Positions 26,721 to 37,176 are shown, counted from the stretch's first letter. The stretch is DNA of 64,000 nt from Blastochloris sulfoviridis (GCF_008630065.1 NZ_VWPL01000013.1:1-64000); one strand, 5' to 3'. The notes: generated from the letters alone by a model not told the origin. Translations and numbers: made by a program.

Positions 26721-26811
26721 CCGGCCTGGGGAATGGTCGTTGCCATTAAAGACGCCTTCCCCGGTCCCCGGCAAGCCGGCCCTGGATGATGGTCCGCCGG
26801 CTCGGCTGCCG

Positions 26812-27942
26812 TCACAGCGCCGGCAAATCGCCCGCCGCCCACCCCGCCTTGACCTCATCGCGGAACGCCGCGAGCCGCCCCTCGGCGATGGCGGCCCGGA
26901 TGCCCGCCATCAGTTCCTGGTAATAGGCGATGTTGACCGCGGTCAGGATCATGCCGGCCAGCATCTCCTCGGCCCGCACGAGGTGATGCAGATACGCCCG
27001 GCTCCAGCGGCGCAGCGGCTCGGACGGGCTGTCGGGGTCGAGGGGACGGGTGTCCTCGGCGTGGCGAGCGTTGCGCAGGTTGATCTTGCCGAAGCGGGTG
27101 AAGGCGGTGGCGTGGCGGCCGGCGCGGGTCGGCATCACGCAATCGAACATGTCGATGCCGCGCGACGCCGCCTCCAGAATGTCGTCCGGGGTGCCGACAC
27201 CCATCAGATAGCGCGGCTTGGTGGCCGGCAGATGCGGCTCCACCGTCTCGATCATCGCCAGCATCACCTCCTGCGGCTCGCCGACCGCGAGGCCGCCGAC
27301 CGCGAGGCCGTGGAAGTCCATGCCGGCCAGCGCCTTGGCGCTGTCGATTCGCAAATCCGGCTGGTCGCCGCCCTGGACGATGCCGAAGATCGCGCGGCCC
27401 TCGGGCTGGCCCTCGAAGGCCCGGCGCGAGCGCTCGGCCCAGCGCAGCGACAGCTCCATGGCGCGGGCGATGTCCTCGCGGGCGGCCGGCAGCTTCAGGC
27501 ATTCGTCGAGCTGCATCTGGATGTCGGCGCCGAGCAGGCCCTGGATCTCGATCGAGCGCTCCGGCGTCAGCCGGTGCTCGGACCCGTCGAGGTGCGAGCG
27601 GAAGGTCACGCCGTCCTCGTCGAGCTTGCGCAAGGAGGCCAGCGACATCACCTGGAAGCCGCCGGAATCGGTGAGGATGGGGTGCGGCCAGTCCATGAAG
27701 GCGTGCAGGCCGCCGAGCCTCGCCACCCGCTCCGCCCCCGGCCGCAGCATCAAATGATAGGTGTTGCCGAGGATGATGTCGGCGCCGAGCGCCCTCACCT
27801 GTTCCGGATACATCGCCTTGACGGTCGCCTGGGTGCCGACCGGCATGAAGGCCGGCGTGCGGATATGTCCACGCGGCGTTGAGATTTCACCGAGGCGCGC
27901 GGTGCCGTCCGTGGCACGGACGCGGAAGGAAAATGCGGTCAT
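26812..27942 (-). CDS. tgt: tRNA-guanine transglycosylase Tgt, zinc site missing
   Basis: 376-residue enzyme that exchanges guanine-34 of certain tRNAs for preQ1. The catalytic and substrate motifs are intact: [11 protein letters not shown] (Asp92), FGIVQGG, and [13 protein letters not shown] with the nucleophile Asp264. The zinc site of bacterial Tgt (CxCxxC plus a His in NTIHNLRYY) is not: the region reads [20 protein letters not shown], so the Cys positions are Ser305, Ser307 and Leu310, and the His position is Val336 (LTAVNIAYY). Loss of all four ligands together suggests a stable zinc-free variant, not random decay. It is 20 nt downstream of queA on the same strand. Confidence 0.93.
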   Translation of the reverse strand: MTAFSFRVRATDGTARLGEISTPRGHIRTPAFMPVGTQATVKAMYPEQVRALGADIILGNTYHLMLRPGAERVARLGGLHAFMDWPHPILTDSGGFQVMSLASLRKLDEDGVTFRSHLDGSEHRLTPERSIEIQGLLGADIQMQLDECLKLPAAREDIARAMELSLRWAERSRRAFEGQPEGRAIFGIVQGGDQPDLRIDSAKALAGMDFHGLAVGGLAVGEPQEVMLAMIETVEPHLPATKPRYLMGVGTPDDILEAASRGIDMFDCVMPTRAGRHATAFTRFGKINLRNARHAEDTRPLDPDSPSEPLRRWSRAYLHHLVRAEEMLAGMILTAVNIAYYQELMAGIRAAIAEGRLAAFRDEVKAGWAAGDLPAL

Positions 27943-27962
27943 GTCTCAGGCTCGGATTTGGA

Positions 27963-29042
27963 TCAGGCTCGATCCGGAAACAGCAGGCTGGCGTCGCCGT
28001 AGGAATAGAAGCGATAGCCGGCCTCAATGGCGTGGGCATAGGCGGCTCGCATGGTCTCAAGGCCGCAGAACGCCGAGACCAGCATGAACAGCGTCGACTT
28101 CGGCAGATGGAAGTTGCTCATCAGCACGTCAACGGCGCGAAACGCATAGCCCGGCGTGATGAAGATGTCGGTCTCGCCCGAAAAGGCGCGGAGGGTGCCG
28201 TCTTTCGCCGCGGTTTCCAGCAGGCGCGCCGAGGTGGTGCCGACGGCGACGATGCGGCCGCCACGTTCCCTCACCTCGTCCAGTGCGGCTACGGTGGCGG
28301 CCGAGACCTCGCCCCACTCGGCGTGCATGCGGTGCGCGCGCACATCGTAGGTCTTGACCGGCAGGAAGGTGCCGGCGCCGACGTGCAGCGTGACGAAATG
28401 CTGCGAGATGCCCCTCGCCGCAAGCCGCGCCAGCAAATCGGGCGTGAAGTGCAGGCCGGCGGTCGGCGCCGCCACCGAACCGTCGTGGCGGGCGAATACC
28501 GTCTGGTAGTCGGTGCGGTCGCGGGCGTCGTCGGCGCGCCGTGCGGCGATGTAGGGCGGCAGCGGCACGTGGCCGTGGCGGGCGATCGCCTCGTCGAGCG
28601 CCACCCCGGAAAAGGCGAAGCGCAGCTCGACCTCGCCGCCCGCGCTCTTGGCCGCCACCTCGGCGTCGAACGCCGCCAGCTCGCAGGCGATACCCTCGGA
28701 TGCCGCGCCGAACCGCACCCGGTCGCCGGCCTGAAGCCGCTTGGCCGGGCGGGCGAAGGCGAGCCAGCGATCCTCCGCGACACGCTTGTGCAGGTTGAAG
28801 TGGATGGTGGCGGCGGCCTCGCCGCGTACCCGCAACCCGACCAGCTCGGCCAGAATCACGCGCGTGTCGTTGAACACCAGCGCGTCGCCGGGCTGAAGCA
28901 GGTCCGGCAGGTCGCGCACCGCGCGGTCCTCAAGGCCCGCGCCCGGCCGCACGACGAGGAGCCGCGCCGAATCGCGCGGCTCGGCCGGGCGCAAGGCGAT
29001 GCGCCCCTCCGGCAGGTCGTAGTCGAAGTCGGAGAGGCGCAC
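27963..29042 (-). CDS. queA: S-adenosylmethionine:tRNA ribosyltransferase-isomerase QueA
   Basis: 359 residues. QueA adds the ribosyl part of SAM to preQ1 in tRNA to form epoxyqueuosine. Motifs: [61 protein letters not shown] and [17 protein letters not shown]. Shortly upstream of tgt and 7 nt after the cytoplasmic cyclophilin gene, forming a likely operon. Confidence 0.96.
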   Translation of the reverse strand: MRLSDFDYDLPEGRIALRPAEPRDSARLLVVRPGAGLEDRAVRDLPDLLQPGDALVFNDTRVILAELVGLRVRGEAAATIHFNLHKRVAEDRWLAFARPAKRLQAGDRVRFGAASEGIACELAAFDAEVAAKSAGGEVELRFAFSGVALDEAIARHGHVPLPPYIAARRADDARDRTDYQTVFARHDGSVAAPTAGLHFTPDLLARLAARGISQHFVTLHVGAGTFLPVKTYDVRAHRMHAEWGEVSAATVAALDEVRERGGRIVAVGTTSARLLETAAKDGTLRAFSGETDIFITPGYAFRAVDVLMSNFHLPKSTLFMLVSAFCGLETMRAAYAHAIEAGYRFYSYGDASLLFPDRA

Positions 29043-29049
29043 CGCAGGA

Positions 29050-29517
29050 TCAGGCCGCGTCGGCCGCCACCTTCATCGAGACGATCTTGTCGGGATCGCG
29101 CACCGGCTCGCCGCGCTTGATCTGGTCGACCACGTCCATGCCCTCGGTGACCTGGCCCCAGACCGAGTACTGGCGGTCGAGCCAGGGCGCCTCGGCGAAG
29201 CAGATGAAGAACTGCGAATTGGCCGAATCGGGGTTTCCGGAGCGCGCCATCGAGCAGGTGCCGCGCACGTGCTTCTCGGCCGAGAACTCGGCCTTGAGGT
29301 TGGGCAGGTCCGAGCCGCCGGTGCCGGTGCCGCGCGGGCATCCGGTCTGGGCCATGAAGCCGTCGATCACCCGGTGGAACACGATGCCGTCATAGAAGCC
29401 TTGGCGCGCCAGGGTCTTCAGCCGCTCGACATGGTTGGGGGCGAGGTCGGGACGCAGCGCGATGGTGACGCGGCCCTTGGTGGTTTCGAGAATCAGGGTG
29501 TTTTCGGGATCACTCAT
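29050..29517 (-). CDS. ppiB: Peptidyl-prolyl isomerase, cyclophilin type (cytoplasmic)
   Basis: 155-residue cyclophilin without signal peptide. [15 protein letters not shown] and [14 protein letters not shown] hold the family's active-site Arg, Phe, Met and Gln. ATG 29517 ([15 protein letters not shown]) overlaps the stop of the preceding gene (ATGA). Similar to the periplasmic cyclophilin at 30043-30582, likely an ancient duplication. Confidence 0.93.
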   Translation of the reverse strand: MSDPENTLILETTKGRVTIALRPDLAPNHVERLKTLARQGFYDGIVFHRVIDGFMAQTGCPRGTGTGGSDLPNLKAEFSAEKHVRGTCSMARSGNPDSANSQFFICFAEAPWLDRQYSVWGQVTEGMDVVDQIKRGEPVRDPDKIVSMKVAADAA

Positions 29518-30032
29518 CGGAGCGCTTGCCTCTGGTTGCGGCGGTCTTGGAGGACGACCCTGAAGGTCCGTCCGGCGACGGCGCCGCCGAGCCCGTCGGT
29601 GAACGGCAGGGATGAACACAGGTCGAGCGCGCGGGCGACCGCCTCGTAAAGGATTCCGCGCTCGGCATCGGTCACGCCGCGGGAGAACTGGATGACCCGC
29701 GGCCGGCCGAACAGCGAGCCGTCGCGCCGGTAGCTGATATCGAAGATGACGTCGGGCGGATTGGCGATCCGGTCGAGCGGCGGCGGGCTCCAACAGCCGT
29801 GCAGCGCCCGCGCGAGATCGCCCAAGGCATCGAGCGGCCCCTGCGGGCGCTGCGGCTGCGGATTGTCCCGCTCGACGCGCACCAGCAGGTTCAGGCTCGC
29901 CACCGGCCGGATTTCGGCGCCGGCTCCGGCCGCGTCGTCCGGCGGGCGCAGCCCTCCCCCCGCCGCCGCCAGGGCGACGGACGAGGCGAAGACCGCGCCG
30001 ATGCCGGCGGCGCAGGATCCGGCGCGGCGCAT
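29514..30032 (-). CDS. Exported TonB/TolA C-terminal-like protein
   Basis: 172 residues with a signal peptide (Arg-rich start, hydrophobic AGIGAVFASSVALAAAG) and a compact C-terminal domain of about 100 residues: LARALHGCWSPPPLDRI, VIFDISYRRDGSLFG, AVARALDLCSSLPFTDG and FRVVLQDRR. The paired Cys and pattern resemble the C-terminal domain of TolA/TonB, without the membrane anchor and long helix. It lies between two cyclophilin genes and overlaps the next start, so it is co-translated. Role unknown; an envelope role is inference. Confidence 0.72.
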   Translation of the reverse strand: MRRAGSCAAGIGAVFASSVALAAAGGGLRPPDDAAGAGAEIRPVASLNLLVRVERDNPQPQRPQGPLDALGDLARALHGCWSPPPLDRIANPPDVIFDISYRRDGSLFGRPRVIQFSRGVTDAERGILYEAVARALDLCSSLPFTDGLGGAVAGRTFRVVLQDRRNQRQALR

Positions 30033-30042
30033 CCGCGCAGCC

Positions 30043-30582
30043 TTACTTGGAATCGGCCTGGACCGTCATCTTCACGATCTTGTCGGGATTGCGGGGCGGC
30101 TCGCCGCGCTCGATGTTGTCGACCACATCCATGCCCTCGGTGACGTAGCCGACCACGGTGTACTGGTTGTTGAGGTGCGACTTGTCGGCAAACATGATGA
30201 AGAACTGCGAGTTCGCCGAATTCGGGTTCGATGCGCGGGCCATGCCGACGACGCCGCGGGTATAGGGCACCTTGGAGAATTCCTGGCGCAGGTCCGGATA
30301 CTTCGAGCCGCCGGTGCCGTCGCCGCGCTCGCCGTCGCCGGTCTGGGCCATGAAGCCGGGGATGACGCGGTGGAACGGCACGCCGTTATAATAGCCTTCG
30401 CGGGCCAGGAGCTTGATGCGCTCGGCGTGCTTGGGGGCGACGTCGTCGCGCAGGCGGATGACGACGCGGCCCTTGGTCGTCTCCAGCACCACGGTGTTCG
30501 CAGGATCGGGCGGCAGCGTCGTCTGGGCGAGCGCGGGCGCTGCGAAGGCAAGCGCAAGCGCGGTCACGAGAGCGCGGAACAT
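30043..30582 (-). CDS. ppiA: Periplasmic peptidyl-prolyl isomerase (cyclophilin)
   Basis: 179 residues. A signal peptide (FRALVTALALAFAAPALA, cleaved before QTTLPP) precedes a cyclophilin domain with FHRVIPGFMAQTGDG and SQFFIMFADKSHLN. It folds proline-containing proteins in the periplasm. First gene of a likely run with the TonB-like gene, ppiB, queA and tgt. Confidence 0.92.
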   Translation of the reverse strand: MFRALVTALALAFAAPALAQTTLPPDPANTVVLETTKGRVVIRLRDDVAPKHAERIKLLAREGYYNGVPFHRVIPGFMAQTGDGERGDGTGGSKYPDLRQEFSKVPYTRGVVGMARASNPNSANSQFFIMFADKSHLNNQYTVVGYVTEGMDVVDNIERGEPPRNPDKIVKMTVQADSK

Positions 30583-30603
30583 GAAGCCTCCTTTGGAGTC
30601 GAT

Positions 30604-30653
30604 CAGCCCCTGCGGGGCGGGAACTTTTCAGCCCCTGCGGGGCGGGAACTTGG
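30604..30653. repeat. 25-bp tandem duplication at the coaD 3' end
   Basis: CAGCCCCTGCGGGGCGGGAA plus CTT occurs twice with a 25-nt period. The right-hand copy encodes the last residues and stop of coaD; the left copy follows the stop. Each copy contains the small hairpin AGCCCCTGCGGGGC. Confidence 0.8.
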
Positions 30654-31134
30654 CGGCCAGCCGGTCCTGCACCGGTCCGGGCACGAAGGCGGACACGTCG
30701 CCACCCATGGCAGCGATCTGCCGCACCAGCGTGGCGGTGATGGGGCGCACGATCGGCGAGGCCGGCAGGAACACCGTCTGCACCTCGGGCGCCAGGGTGG
30801 CGTTCATGCCGGCAAGCTGCATCTCGTAGTCGAGGTCGGACCCGTCGCGCAGGCCGCGGATCAAGAGGCCGGCGCCGACCCGGCGCGCCGCCGAGACCGC
30901 GAGGTCGTCGAAGGTGACAACCTCCAGCCGGCTGCTGACCTGGGTTGCATAGGGTCCGCAGATCTCCATCAGCATCGACGCCCGGTCCTCGGCCGAGAAC
31001 AGCGGGGCCTTGCCGGGGTGGATACCGATGCCGATCACGAAACGGTCGACCATCCGGCAGGCATTGTGGATCACGTCCACATGGCCGTTGGTCACCGGGT
31101 CGAAGGAGCCGGGGTAGAAGGCGGTGCGCATCAT
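30628..31134 (-). CDS. coaD: Phosphopantetheine adenylyltransferase CoaD
   Basis: 168-residue enzyme of coenzyme A synthesis. The nucleotidyltransferase motif [33 protein letters not shown] and the ISSTLVR-like segment [10 protein letters not shown] are present. Start [12 protein letters not shown] fits the family; the second Met is an alternative. Confidence 0.96.
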   Translation of the reverse strand: MMRTAFYPGSFDPVTNGHVDVIHNACRMVDRFVIGIGIHPGKAPLFSAEDRASMLMEICGPYATQVSSRLEVVTFDDLAVSAARRVGAGLLIRGLRDGSDLDYEMQLAGMNATLAPEVQTVFLPASPIVRPITATLVRQIAAMGGDVSAFVPGPVQDRLAAKFPPRRG

Positions 31135-31207
31135 CGGGCGGCACCTTTAGCCCACAATCGGTGAAAGTGGAAATACACCCCGAGACCGAGGGCTTGGCGC
31201 TGGGAGA

Positions 31208-31822
31208 CTACCGCCGCCCCGCCGCCAGCAGCACCGCGGCGCCGCCGAGCAGGATGGCGGCGCTGGCCTTGTCGGCGATGCGGGCGTAGCGGCCGGAGAC
31301 CGCGTGGCCGAGGCGCGCCGCCGCCAGGACGAACAGCGTGTCGCCGCCGGCCGCGATCACCGCGAAGGTGGCGGCCAGGATCCACAGCGCGGTCGAATCC
31401 CCGGCATTGGGGTCGATGAACAGCGGCAGGAAGGCGGCGAAGAACACCAGCGTCTTGGGATTGGCGAAGGCGATGAGGAAGCCGCGCGCGAACGCCCGCT
31501 CGGGTGCCAGCGCCGGGGCGGCGACGCCGGGCGAGACCGGCTTGGCGCGCCATTGCTGCACGGCAAGAAAGATAAGGTAGCCGGCGCCGAGGTAGCGGAT
31601 CAGGTCGAAATGGGCCGAGAACACCTCGACGATCCAGGTGAGGCCGGCGGCAACCGTGCAGAGCTGCAGCACGACCCCGGCATTGACCCCGGCCACGGCG
31701 AGAAGGCCCGCGGTGCGGCCGTGGCGCAGCGTGGTGCCAACCACCAGCGCGACGTTCGGCCCGGGGGTGGCGATCAGCGCCGCGGTGGCCAGAACGAACA
31801 GCAGCCAGGTTTCAAAGGTCAT
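31208..31822 (-). CDS. LysE/RhtB family amino acid exporter
   Basis: 204 residues with about six hydrophobic segments and the family start WLLFVLATAALIATPGPNVA followed by GTTLRHGRTAGLLAVAGVNA. RhtB relatives export homoserine, threonine or other amino acids; the substrate is not clear. It begins 6 nt after the gyrA stop and is probably co-transcribed with it. Confidence 0.9.
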   Translation of the reverse strand: MTFETWLLFVLATAALIATPGPNVALVVGTTLRHGRTAGLLAVAGVNAGVVLQLCTVAAGLTWIVEVFSAHFDLIRYLGAGYLIFLAVQQWRAKPVSPGVAAPALAPERAFARGFLIAFANPKTLVFFAAFLPLFIDPNAGDSTALWILAATFAVIAAGGDTLFVLAAARLGHAVSGRYARIADKASAAILLGGAAVLLAAGRR

Positions 31823-31828
31823 CGCGGC

Positions 31829-34597
31829 TCACCCTTCCCCGCCGTCGTCCTCGCCCTCGGCGGTCGAGTCGCCATTGGCCTCGCCGGCGGCCTCCTCGCT
31901 CACCCGCTCGACCGAGACCACCCGCTCGCCCTCGGCGGTGTTGAAGATGATCACGCCTTGGGTCGAGCGGCCGGCGATGCGGATGCCGTCGACCGGGCAG
32001 CGGATGAGCTGGCCGCCATTGGTGACCAGCATGATCTGGTCGGCATCCTCCACCGGGAACGAGGCCACCAGCGGCCCGTTGCGGTCGTTCACCGCCATGG
32101 CGGCGATGCCTTTGCCGCCGCGGCCGGCGATGCGGTACTCGAACGAAGACGACCGCTTGCCGTAGCCATTCTCCGAGACGGTGAGGATGAACTGCTCCTG
32201 GGCACCCATCTCGATATAGCGCTCGGGCGCGAGCTGGCCGTTGCCGGCCGCCTCCTCGCCCTCCTCCACAGCCACCGGTTCGTCCGGCACGTCGTCGCCG
32301 GCAGCGCGGCGCATGGCGGACGCCTGCTTCAGATAGGCGGCACGCTCGGCCGGGGTCGCCTCGGCGTGGCGCAGGATGGCCATGGAGATGACGCGGTCGC
32401 CCTCCAGCCGGATGCCGCGCACGCCGGTCGATTCGCGGCCCTTGAACAGCCGCACGTCGCCGACGGGGAAGCGGATGCACTGGCCGTTCGCCGCTGTGAG
32501 CAGCACGTCGTCGGCCTCGGTGCACAGCGCCACACCGGCGATCGCCTCGCCCTCCTCGGTGAGCTTCATCGCGATCTTGCCGTTGCGGTTGACCTGGACG
32601 AAGTCGGATAGCTCGTTCTTGCGCACGCCGCCGGCGGTGGTGGCGAACATGATCTGATAGTTCGCCCAGGTCGACTCATCCTCCGGCAGCGGCATGATCG
32701 AGGTGATGCGCTCGCCCTGCTCCAAGGGCAGGATGTTGACCAGCGCCTTGCCGCGCCCCTGCGGCGGCGCCAAGGGCAGGCGCCAGACCTTCAGCTTGTA
32801 GACCATGCCGCGCGAGGAGAAGAACAACACCGGCGCGTGGGTGGAGGCGACGAACAGGCGAGTGACGAAATCCTCCTCCCGCGTCTGCATCCCCGAGCGG
32901 CCCTTGCCGCCGCGGCGCTGCGAGCGGTAGGTCGACAGCGGCACGCGCTTGACGTAGCCGGCGTGCGACACGGTCACCACCATGTCCTCGCGCTGGATGA
33001 GATCCTCATCCTCCATGTCAGCGTCGGCTTCGACGATCTCTGTCTTGCGCGGGGTGGCGAACTCGCGTTGCAGCTCGACCAGCTCGGACTCGACGATGGC
33101 CATGATGCGGGCGCGCGAGCGCAGGATGTCGAGGTAGTCGGCAATCTCGAGGGCGAGCTTGTCGAGCTCCTGGGCGATCTCCTCGCGGCCCAGCGCGGTG
33201 AGGCGCTGCAGGCGCAGGTCGAGGATCGCCCGCGCCTGCTCTTCCGACAGGCGAATGGTGCCGTCCTCGGCGATGCGGTGGCGCGGGTCGTCGATCAGCA
33301 GCAGCAGCGGCTCCACGTCGCGTGCCGGCCAGTCGCGCGCCATCAGGGCTTCGCGGGCCGTCGCGGCGTCGGGCGAGGTGCGGATCAGCCGGATCACCTC
33401 GTCGATATTGGCGACCGCGATGGCGAGGCCGACCAGGATGTGGGCGCGGTCGCGCGCCTTGCGCAGCAGGAACTTGGTCCGGCGGCTGACCACCTCCTCG
33501 CGGAAGGCGACGAAGGCCGAGATCAGGTCCTTCAGGTTCATCAGCGCCGGCCGGCCGCCGGCCAGCGCCACCATGTTGACGCCGAAGGTGGTCTGCAGCG
33601 GCGTGAAGCGGTAGAGTTGGTTCAGCACCACGTCGGGCACGGCGTCGCGCTTGAGCTCGACCACCACCCGCACGCCTTGGCGGTCACTCTCGTCGCGCAG
33701 GTCGGAGATGCCCTCGATGCGCTTCTCGCGCACCAACTCGGCGATCTTCTCGACCATCGACGCCTTGTTCACCTGGTAGGGCACCTCGGTGACGATGATC
33801 GCCTCGCGATCCTTGCGGATGGTCTCGATCGACACCTTGCCGCGCATCACCACCGAGCCGCGGCCGGTGTGGAAGGCGGAGCGGATGCCGCCACGGCCGA
33901 GGATCAGGCCACCGGTGGGGAAATCCGGCCCCGGCATGCGCTCGGCCAGTTCGTCGATGCCGATCTCCGGATTGTCGATGTAGGCGATGCAGGCGTCGAT
34001 CACCTCGCCGAGATTGTGCGGCGGGATGTTGGTGGCCATGCCGACCGCGATGCCGCCGGCGCCGTTGGCGAGCAGGTTGGGAAAGCGCGCCGGCAGGACC
34101 GACGGCTCGCGCTCGGAATTGTCGTAGTTGGGCAGGAACTCGACGGTGTCCTTGTCGAGGTCGTCGAGCAGCGCGCCCGCGACCTTCTGCAGGCGCACCT
34201 CGGTGTAGCGCATGGCCGCCGGCGGATCGCCGTCGAGCGAGCCGAAATTGCCCTGCCCGTCGATCAGCGTCAGCCGCATCGAGAAGGGCTGCGCCATGCG
34301 CACCAGCGCGTCATAGACCGCCTGGTCGCCGTGCGGGTGATACTTACCGATGACGTCGCCGACGATGCGGGCCGATTTGCGGTACGGCTTGTTCCACTCG
34401 TAACCGTTCTCGCTCATCGAGAACAAAATGCGGCGATGCACGGGCTTGAGCCCGTCGCGCACGTCGGGCAGCGCCCGGCTCACGATCACGCTCATGGCGT
34501 AATCGAGGTAGGAGCGCTTCATCTCCTCGGCGATGGAGACGGGACGAACGTCGGAGGAATCGCCGCCTTGGGGGGTCGCGGGGTCGTTGGCCAACAT
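31829..34597 (-). CDS. gyrA: DNA gyrase subunit A
   Basis: 922-residue subunit of the type II topoisomerase that introduces negative supercoils. The cleavage domain has the catalytic Tyr131 in [10 protein letters not shown]; the GyrA box QRRGGKG marks the DNA-wrapping C-terminal beta-pinwheel. In the quinolone region [15 protein letters not shown] the residue matching E. coli Ser83 is Gln92, while Asp87 is kept (Asp96). The C terminus ends in an acidic tail typical of the family. The spacer upstream (34598-34914) holds the promoter. Confidence 0.97.
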   Translation of the reverse strand: MLANDPATPQGGDSSDVRPVSIAEEMKRSYLDYAMSVIVSRALPDVRDGLKPVHRRILFSMSENGYEWNKPYRKSARIVGDVIGKYHPHGDQAVYDALVRMAQPFSMRLTLIDGQGNFGSLDGDPPAAMRYTEVRLQKVAGALLDDLDKDTVEFLPNYDNSEREPSVLPARFPNLLANGAGGIAVGMATNIPPHNLGEVIDACIAYIDNPEIGIDELAERMPGPDFPTGGLILGRGGIRSAFHTGRGSVVMRGKVSIETIRKDREAIIVTEVPYQVNKASMVEKIAELVREKRIEGISDLRDESDRQGVRVVVELKRDAVPDVVLNQLYRFTPLQTTFGVNMVALAGGRPALMNLKDLISAFVAFREEVVSRRTKFLLRKARDRAHILVGLAIAVANIDEVIRLIRTSPDAATAREALMARDWPARDVEPLLLLIDDPRHRIAEDGTIRLSEEQARAILDLRLQRLTALGREEIAQELDKLALEIADYLDILRSRARIMAIVESELVELQREFATPRKTEIVEADADMEDEDLIQREDMVVTVSHAGYVKRVPLSTYRSQRRGGKGRSGMQTREEDFVTRLFVASTHAPVLFFSSRGMVYKLKVWRLPLAPPQGRGKALVNILPLEQGERITSIMPLPEDESTWANYQIMFATTAGGVRKNELSDFVQVNRNGKIAMKLTEEGEAIAGVALCTEADDVLLTAANGQCIRFPVGDVRLFKGRESTGVRGIRLEGDRVISMAILRHAEATPAERAAYLKQASAMRRAAGDDVPDEPVAVEEGEEAAGNGQLAPERYIEMGAQEQFILTVSENGYGKRSSSFEYRIAGRGGKGIAAMAVNDRNGPLVASFPVEDADQIMLVTNGGQLIRCPVDGIRIAGRSTQGVIIFNTAEGERVVSVERVSEEAAGEANGDSTAEGEDDGGEG

Positions 34598-34914
34598 CGC
34601 CTCGGTGTGCTGGGATGATGCGAAAATCGGCCGAAAGAGCCGGATCCGCAGTCCGGTCGCTGGAAACCCCGTTCTTGAACAAGGATTTCGGGCGAAATTC
34701 GGATCCGGCGATCACGAGGTGACCCGCCGGATGCTGCAATGCATGACTGGATAGCCGATTCCGCCGCCCGGCGCTACCGCCGCAGGTCTGCAAAAGCGAG
34801 GATTTTCCAGTTTAGTTTCAGATATTTGCGCGGGGCTTTGGCGATGCCGCCAAGGTTGCATCCCGTCTTGCCCGCCCGGCCCGTGCAGCCCAATCGCCGA
34901 TTGCCCCGCCGAAC
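34598..34914. other. Intergenic spacer upstream of gyrA
   Basis: 317 nt without a credible gene. It contains a partial copy of the dispersed repeat (GAACAAGGATTTCGGGCGAA near 34676). An AT-richer stretch around 34790-34835 may lie near the gyrA promoter, but I cannot define a site. Confidence 0.5.
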
Positions 34915-35664
34915 TCACGGCGCCGGCTTGCGGGCCGCCATGGTGATGTAGCCGTAAGTGTCGCCACAGTCGCGGAAGACCGCGATCTCGCGGCGGGTGA
35001 GGGCTGCGACCTCGGCCAGCGCCGGGTCCATCACGGTGCCCAGGGCGTCGAGCCGGGCCGCCAGCGGCAGATAATAGCTCTCCCACCAGTCCTCGACCGG
35101 CAGCACGAAGTCGGCGACCTGCTCGAACCCGCGGCCGGTGACCTCGGCGCGCAGCGCCGTCGCGTCGGTCATGCCCGGATATTCGCGCTCCCAGAACGCG
35201 AAGGCTTCCGGCGGCCGCTCGTCCCCCAGCCAGACCAGCTCGCTGAACACGGCGAGGCCGCCGGGCATCAGGAGGTCGCGCCAGGCGTCGAGCGCCCGCC
35301 CGACGCCGACCGAATAGGCCGCGGCCTCGCACCAGATCAGCGCGGCGGTGTCCGGGCCGATGCCGGGATCGTCGAGCGAGGCGACCTCGAACACGATGCG
35401 GTCGCCGAGGCCGACCAGCTCGGCCCGCTTGCGGGCGATCTCGATCGAGGCCGGGAACACGTCGGACGCCCGGATCACGCGGTCGAGATGGCGGGCGAGC
35501 ACCCGCGTCGAGGCGCCGGTGCCGCAGCCGACGTCCAACACCTCGCCGGACGGCGGCAGCAGCGGCCGCACGAGGTTGAGCGCGCGCAGGGTGGACGCAG
35601 TCGTGCCGGGCCCCTGGCGAATCAGGTCGCCGAATACCCGCATGAATGCGTCTTCAATGGTCAT
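34915..35664 (-). CDS. SAM-dependent methyltransferase
   Basis: 249-residue class I methyltransferase: SAM-binding motif I is VLDVGCGTGASTRVLARHL, followed by the acidic residue in RASDVFP. The C-terminal half (FWEREYPGMTDATAL, VEDWWESYYLPLAARLDAL) would form the substrate part. ATG 35664 has a strong GAGGGG upstream. Similar proteins are annotated only as methyltransferases; substrate unknown. Confidence 0.85.
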   Translation of the reverse strand: MTIEDAFMRVFGDLIRQGPGTTASTLRALNLVRPLLPPSGEVLDVGCGTGASTRVLARHLDRVIRASDVFPASIEIARKRAELVGLGDRIVFEVASLDDPGIGPDTAALIWCEAAAYSVGVGRALDAWRDLLMPGGLAVFSELVWLGDERPPEAFAFWEREYPGMTDATALRAEVTGRGFEQVADFVLPVEDWWESYYLPLAARLDALGTVMDPALAEVAALTRREIAVFRDCGDTYGYITMAARKPAP

Positions 35665-35820
35665 GCTTTTTTCCCCTCGCCTTCTTCTAGCGCCACAGCC
35701 GGACGGGCGGAAGCGTATCCAACACCGATTGTGCAAGGGCGATTGTCTTGCAGCAGCAGAACATTTGCCGCAACCGGGTTGCGGACGCCCGGGGCTCGGG
35801 CGGGCGTGGCGGGAATGGTC

Positions 35821-37176
35821 TCAGCCGGCGCGGGGCAGCCTCACCACCGCGGTCATGGCGCCCGGCGCGGTCGGGCCGAGCGTCAGCGTTCCGTCCCAGG
35901 CCTCGGCGAGGTCGGCGGCGATGGCGAGGCCGAGCCCGGTGCCGGGCCCGGTCTGGTCGAGCCGGCCGCCGCGCCGGAGCGCGATCGGCACCTGCACCTC
36001 CGGAATGCCCGGCCCGTCATCAATGACCGACACCACCACCCAATCCGCCTCCGTGGCCGCTCGCACCTCGATGCGCTCGGCGGCATGGCGGGCGGCGTTC
36101 TCCAGCAGATTGCCGAGGATCTCGGTCAGGTCGTCGGGCTGGATGCGGACGGCGAGATCGGCGGGCACGGCGTTCGACCATTCGAGCACCTCGCCCCGCG
36201 GGGTGCGACGCACCACGGCGATGACCTGCTCGGCCACCGCCGCCACCGCGGCGCGGGCGGTGACCGAGCCGGCAGTGCGGCGCGTCCGCGCCAGTTCCCG
36301 CTCGACGTGCCGGCGCATCGCCTCGCCGATGGCGGCAAGATCGGCGGCGATGGCGCTCTCGCCCTTGGCCTGCAGCCGGTCGATGTCGCCGGCCAGCACC
36401 TGCAGCGGCGTCTTGAGCCCGTGGGCGAGGTCCGAGGCGCGCGCCCGCGCCGCCGTCACCTGACGCTCGCGCTGGTCCAGCAGGGCGTCGACCTCGACGG
36501 CGAGCGGGCGAACCTCGTCGGGAAACGCCCTGCCCAGCCGCTCGGCGGTGCCGACGCGGATCGCCGCCAGCCGGGCCTGCACCGCCTTGAGCGGCGCCAG
36601 GCCGACCGCCACCTGCACCGCCGAGGCGGCCACCAGCAGCAGCGCCACCAAACCGAGAAACGGCAGCAGGTCGCCGGCAAAATCACGTGTCGCCGCATTG
36701 ATGTCGGCGACGTCCTGCGCCACCGCCACCCGCACCGCGCCGCCGCCGAGCCGCGGCGACAGGATCACCCGGCGCTCCACCGCCAGCAGGGTGCCGCCAC
36801 CCGGCCCCGGGATGTGGTGACGGTGCAGCGTGCCTTCCGACAATTCGTCGGCGGGCAGCGCCAATTGCGAATCCCACAGCGAGCGCGACCGGTCGACGAC
36901 GACACCCGACTCGGCCGTCACCTGCCAGTAGAGCCCGGCCAGCGGCTTGTCGAAGCGCGGATCGTCGGGCGGATCGGTCTCCGTCAACTTGCCGGTGGTG
37001 TCGCTGTCGAGCCCCGCCACCAGCCGGTCGAGAATGACCGTCAGGTCGGTCGCCATGCGCCGCTCGACATGGCGCTCGAACAAGGTGGTCAGCCCCAGCG
37101 CGGCAAGCCCCAGCGCCAGCAGAATCGACACCGCCCCGGCTGCGAACAGCCGCAGCCGCAGCGAGCCGCCAATCAC
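35821..37176 (-). CDS. Sensor histidine kinase (PhoQ-like)
   Basis: 451-residue membrane kinase. Hydrophobic segments at about residues 8-30 and 165-190 bracket a periplasmic sensor domain; a HAMP-like linker, the H-box SDLAHGLKTPLQVLAGDID, N-box LGNLLENAARHA and G boxes DDGPGIP and GTGLGLAIAADLAEAW follow. The H-box and sensor layout resemble PhoQ-type kinases that sense divalent cations or envelope stress. Overlaps the response regulator stop by 4 nt. Confidence 0.9.
   Translation of the reverse strand: MIGGSLRLRLFAAGAVSILLALGLAALGLTTLFERHVERRMATDLTVILDRLVAGLDSDTTGKLTETDPPDDPRFDKPLAGLYWQVTAESGVVVDRSRSLWDSQLALPADELSEGTLHRHHIPGPGGGTLLAVERRVILSPRLGGGAVRVAVAQDVADINAATRDFAGDLLPFLGLVALLLVAASAVQVAVGLAPLKAVQARLAAIRVGTAERLGRAFPDEVRPLAVEVDALLDQRERQVTAARARASDLAHGLKTPLQVLAGDIDRLQAKGESAIAADLAAIGEAMRRHVERELARTRRTAGSVTARAAVAAVAEQVIAVVRRTPRGEVLEWSNAVPADLAVRIQPDDLTEILGNLLENAARHAAERIEVRAATEADWVVVSVIDDGPGIPEVQVPIALRRGGRLDQTGPGTGLGLAIAADLAEAWDGTLTLGPTAPGAMTAVVRLPRAG

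Noticed and set aside
31304-34618. Long plus-strand frames opposite lysE and gyrA
   Set aside because: Shadows of well-supported minus-strand genes; the GyrA frame has all family motifs.
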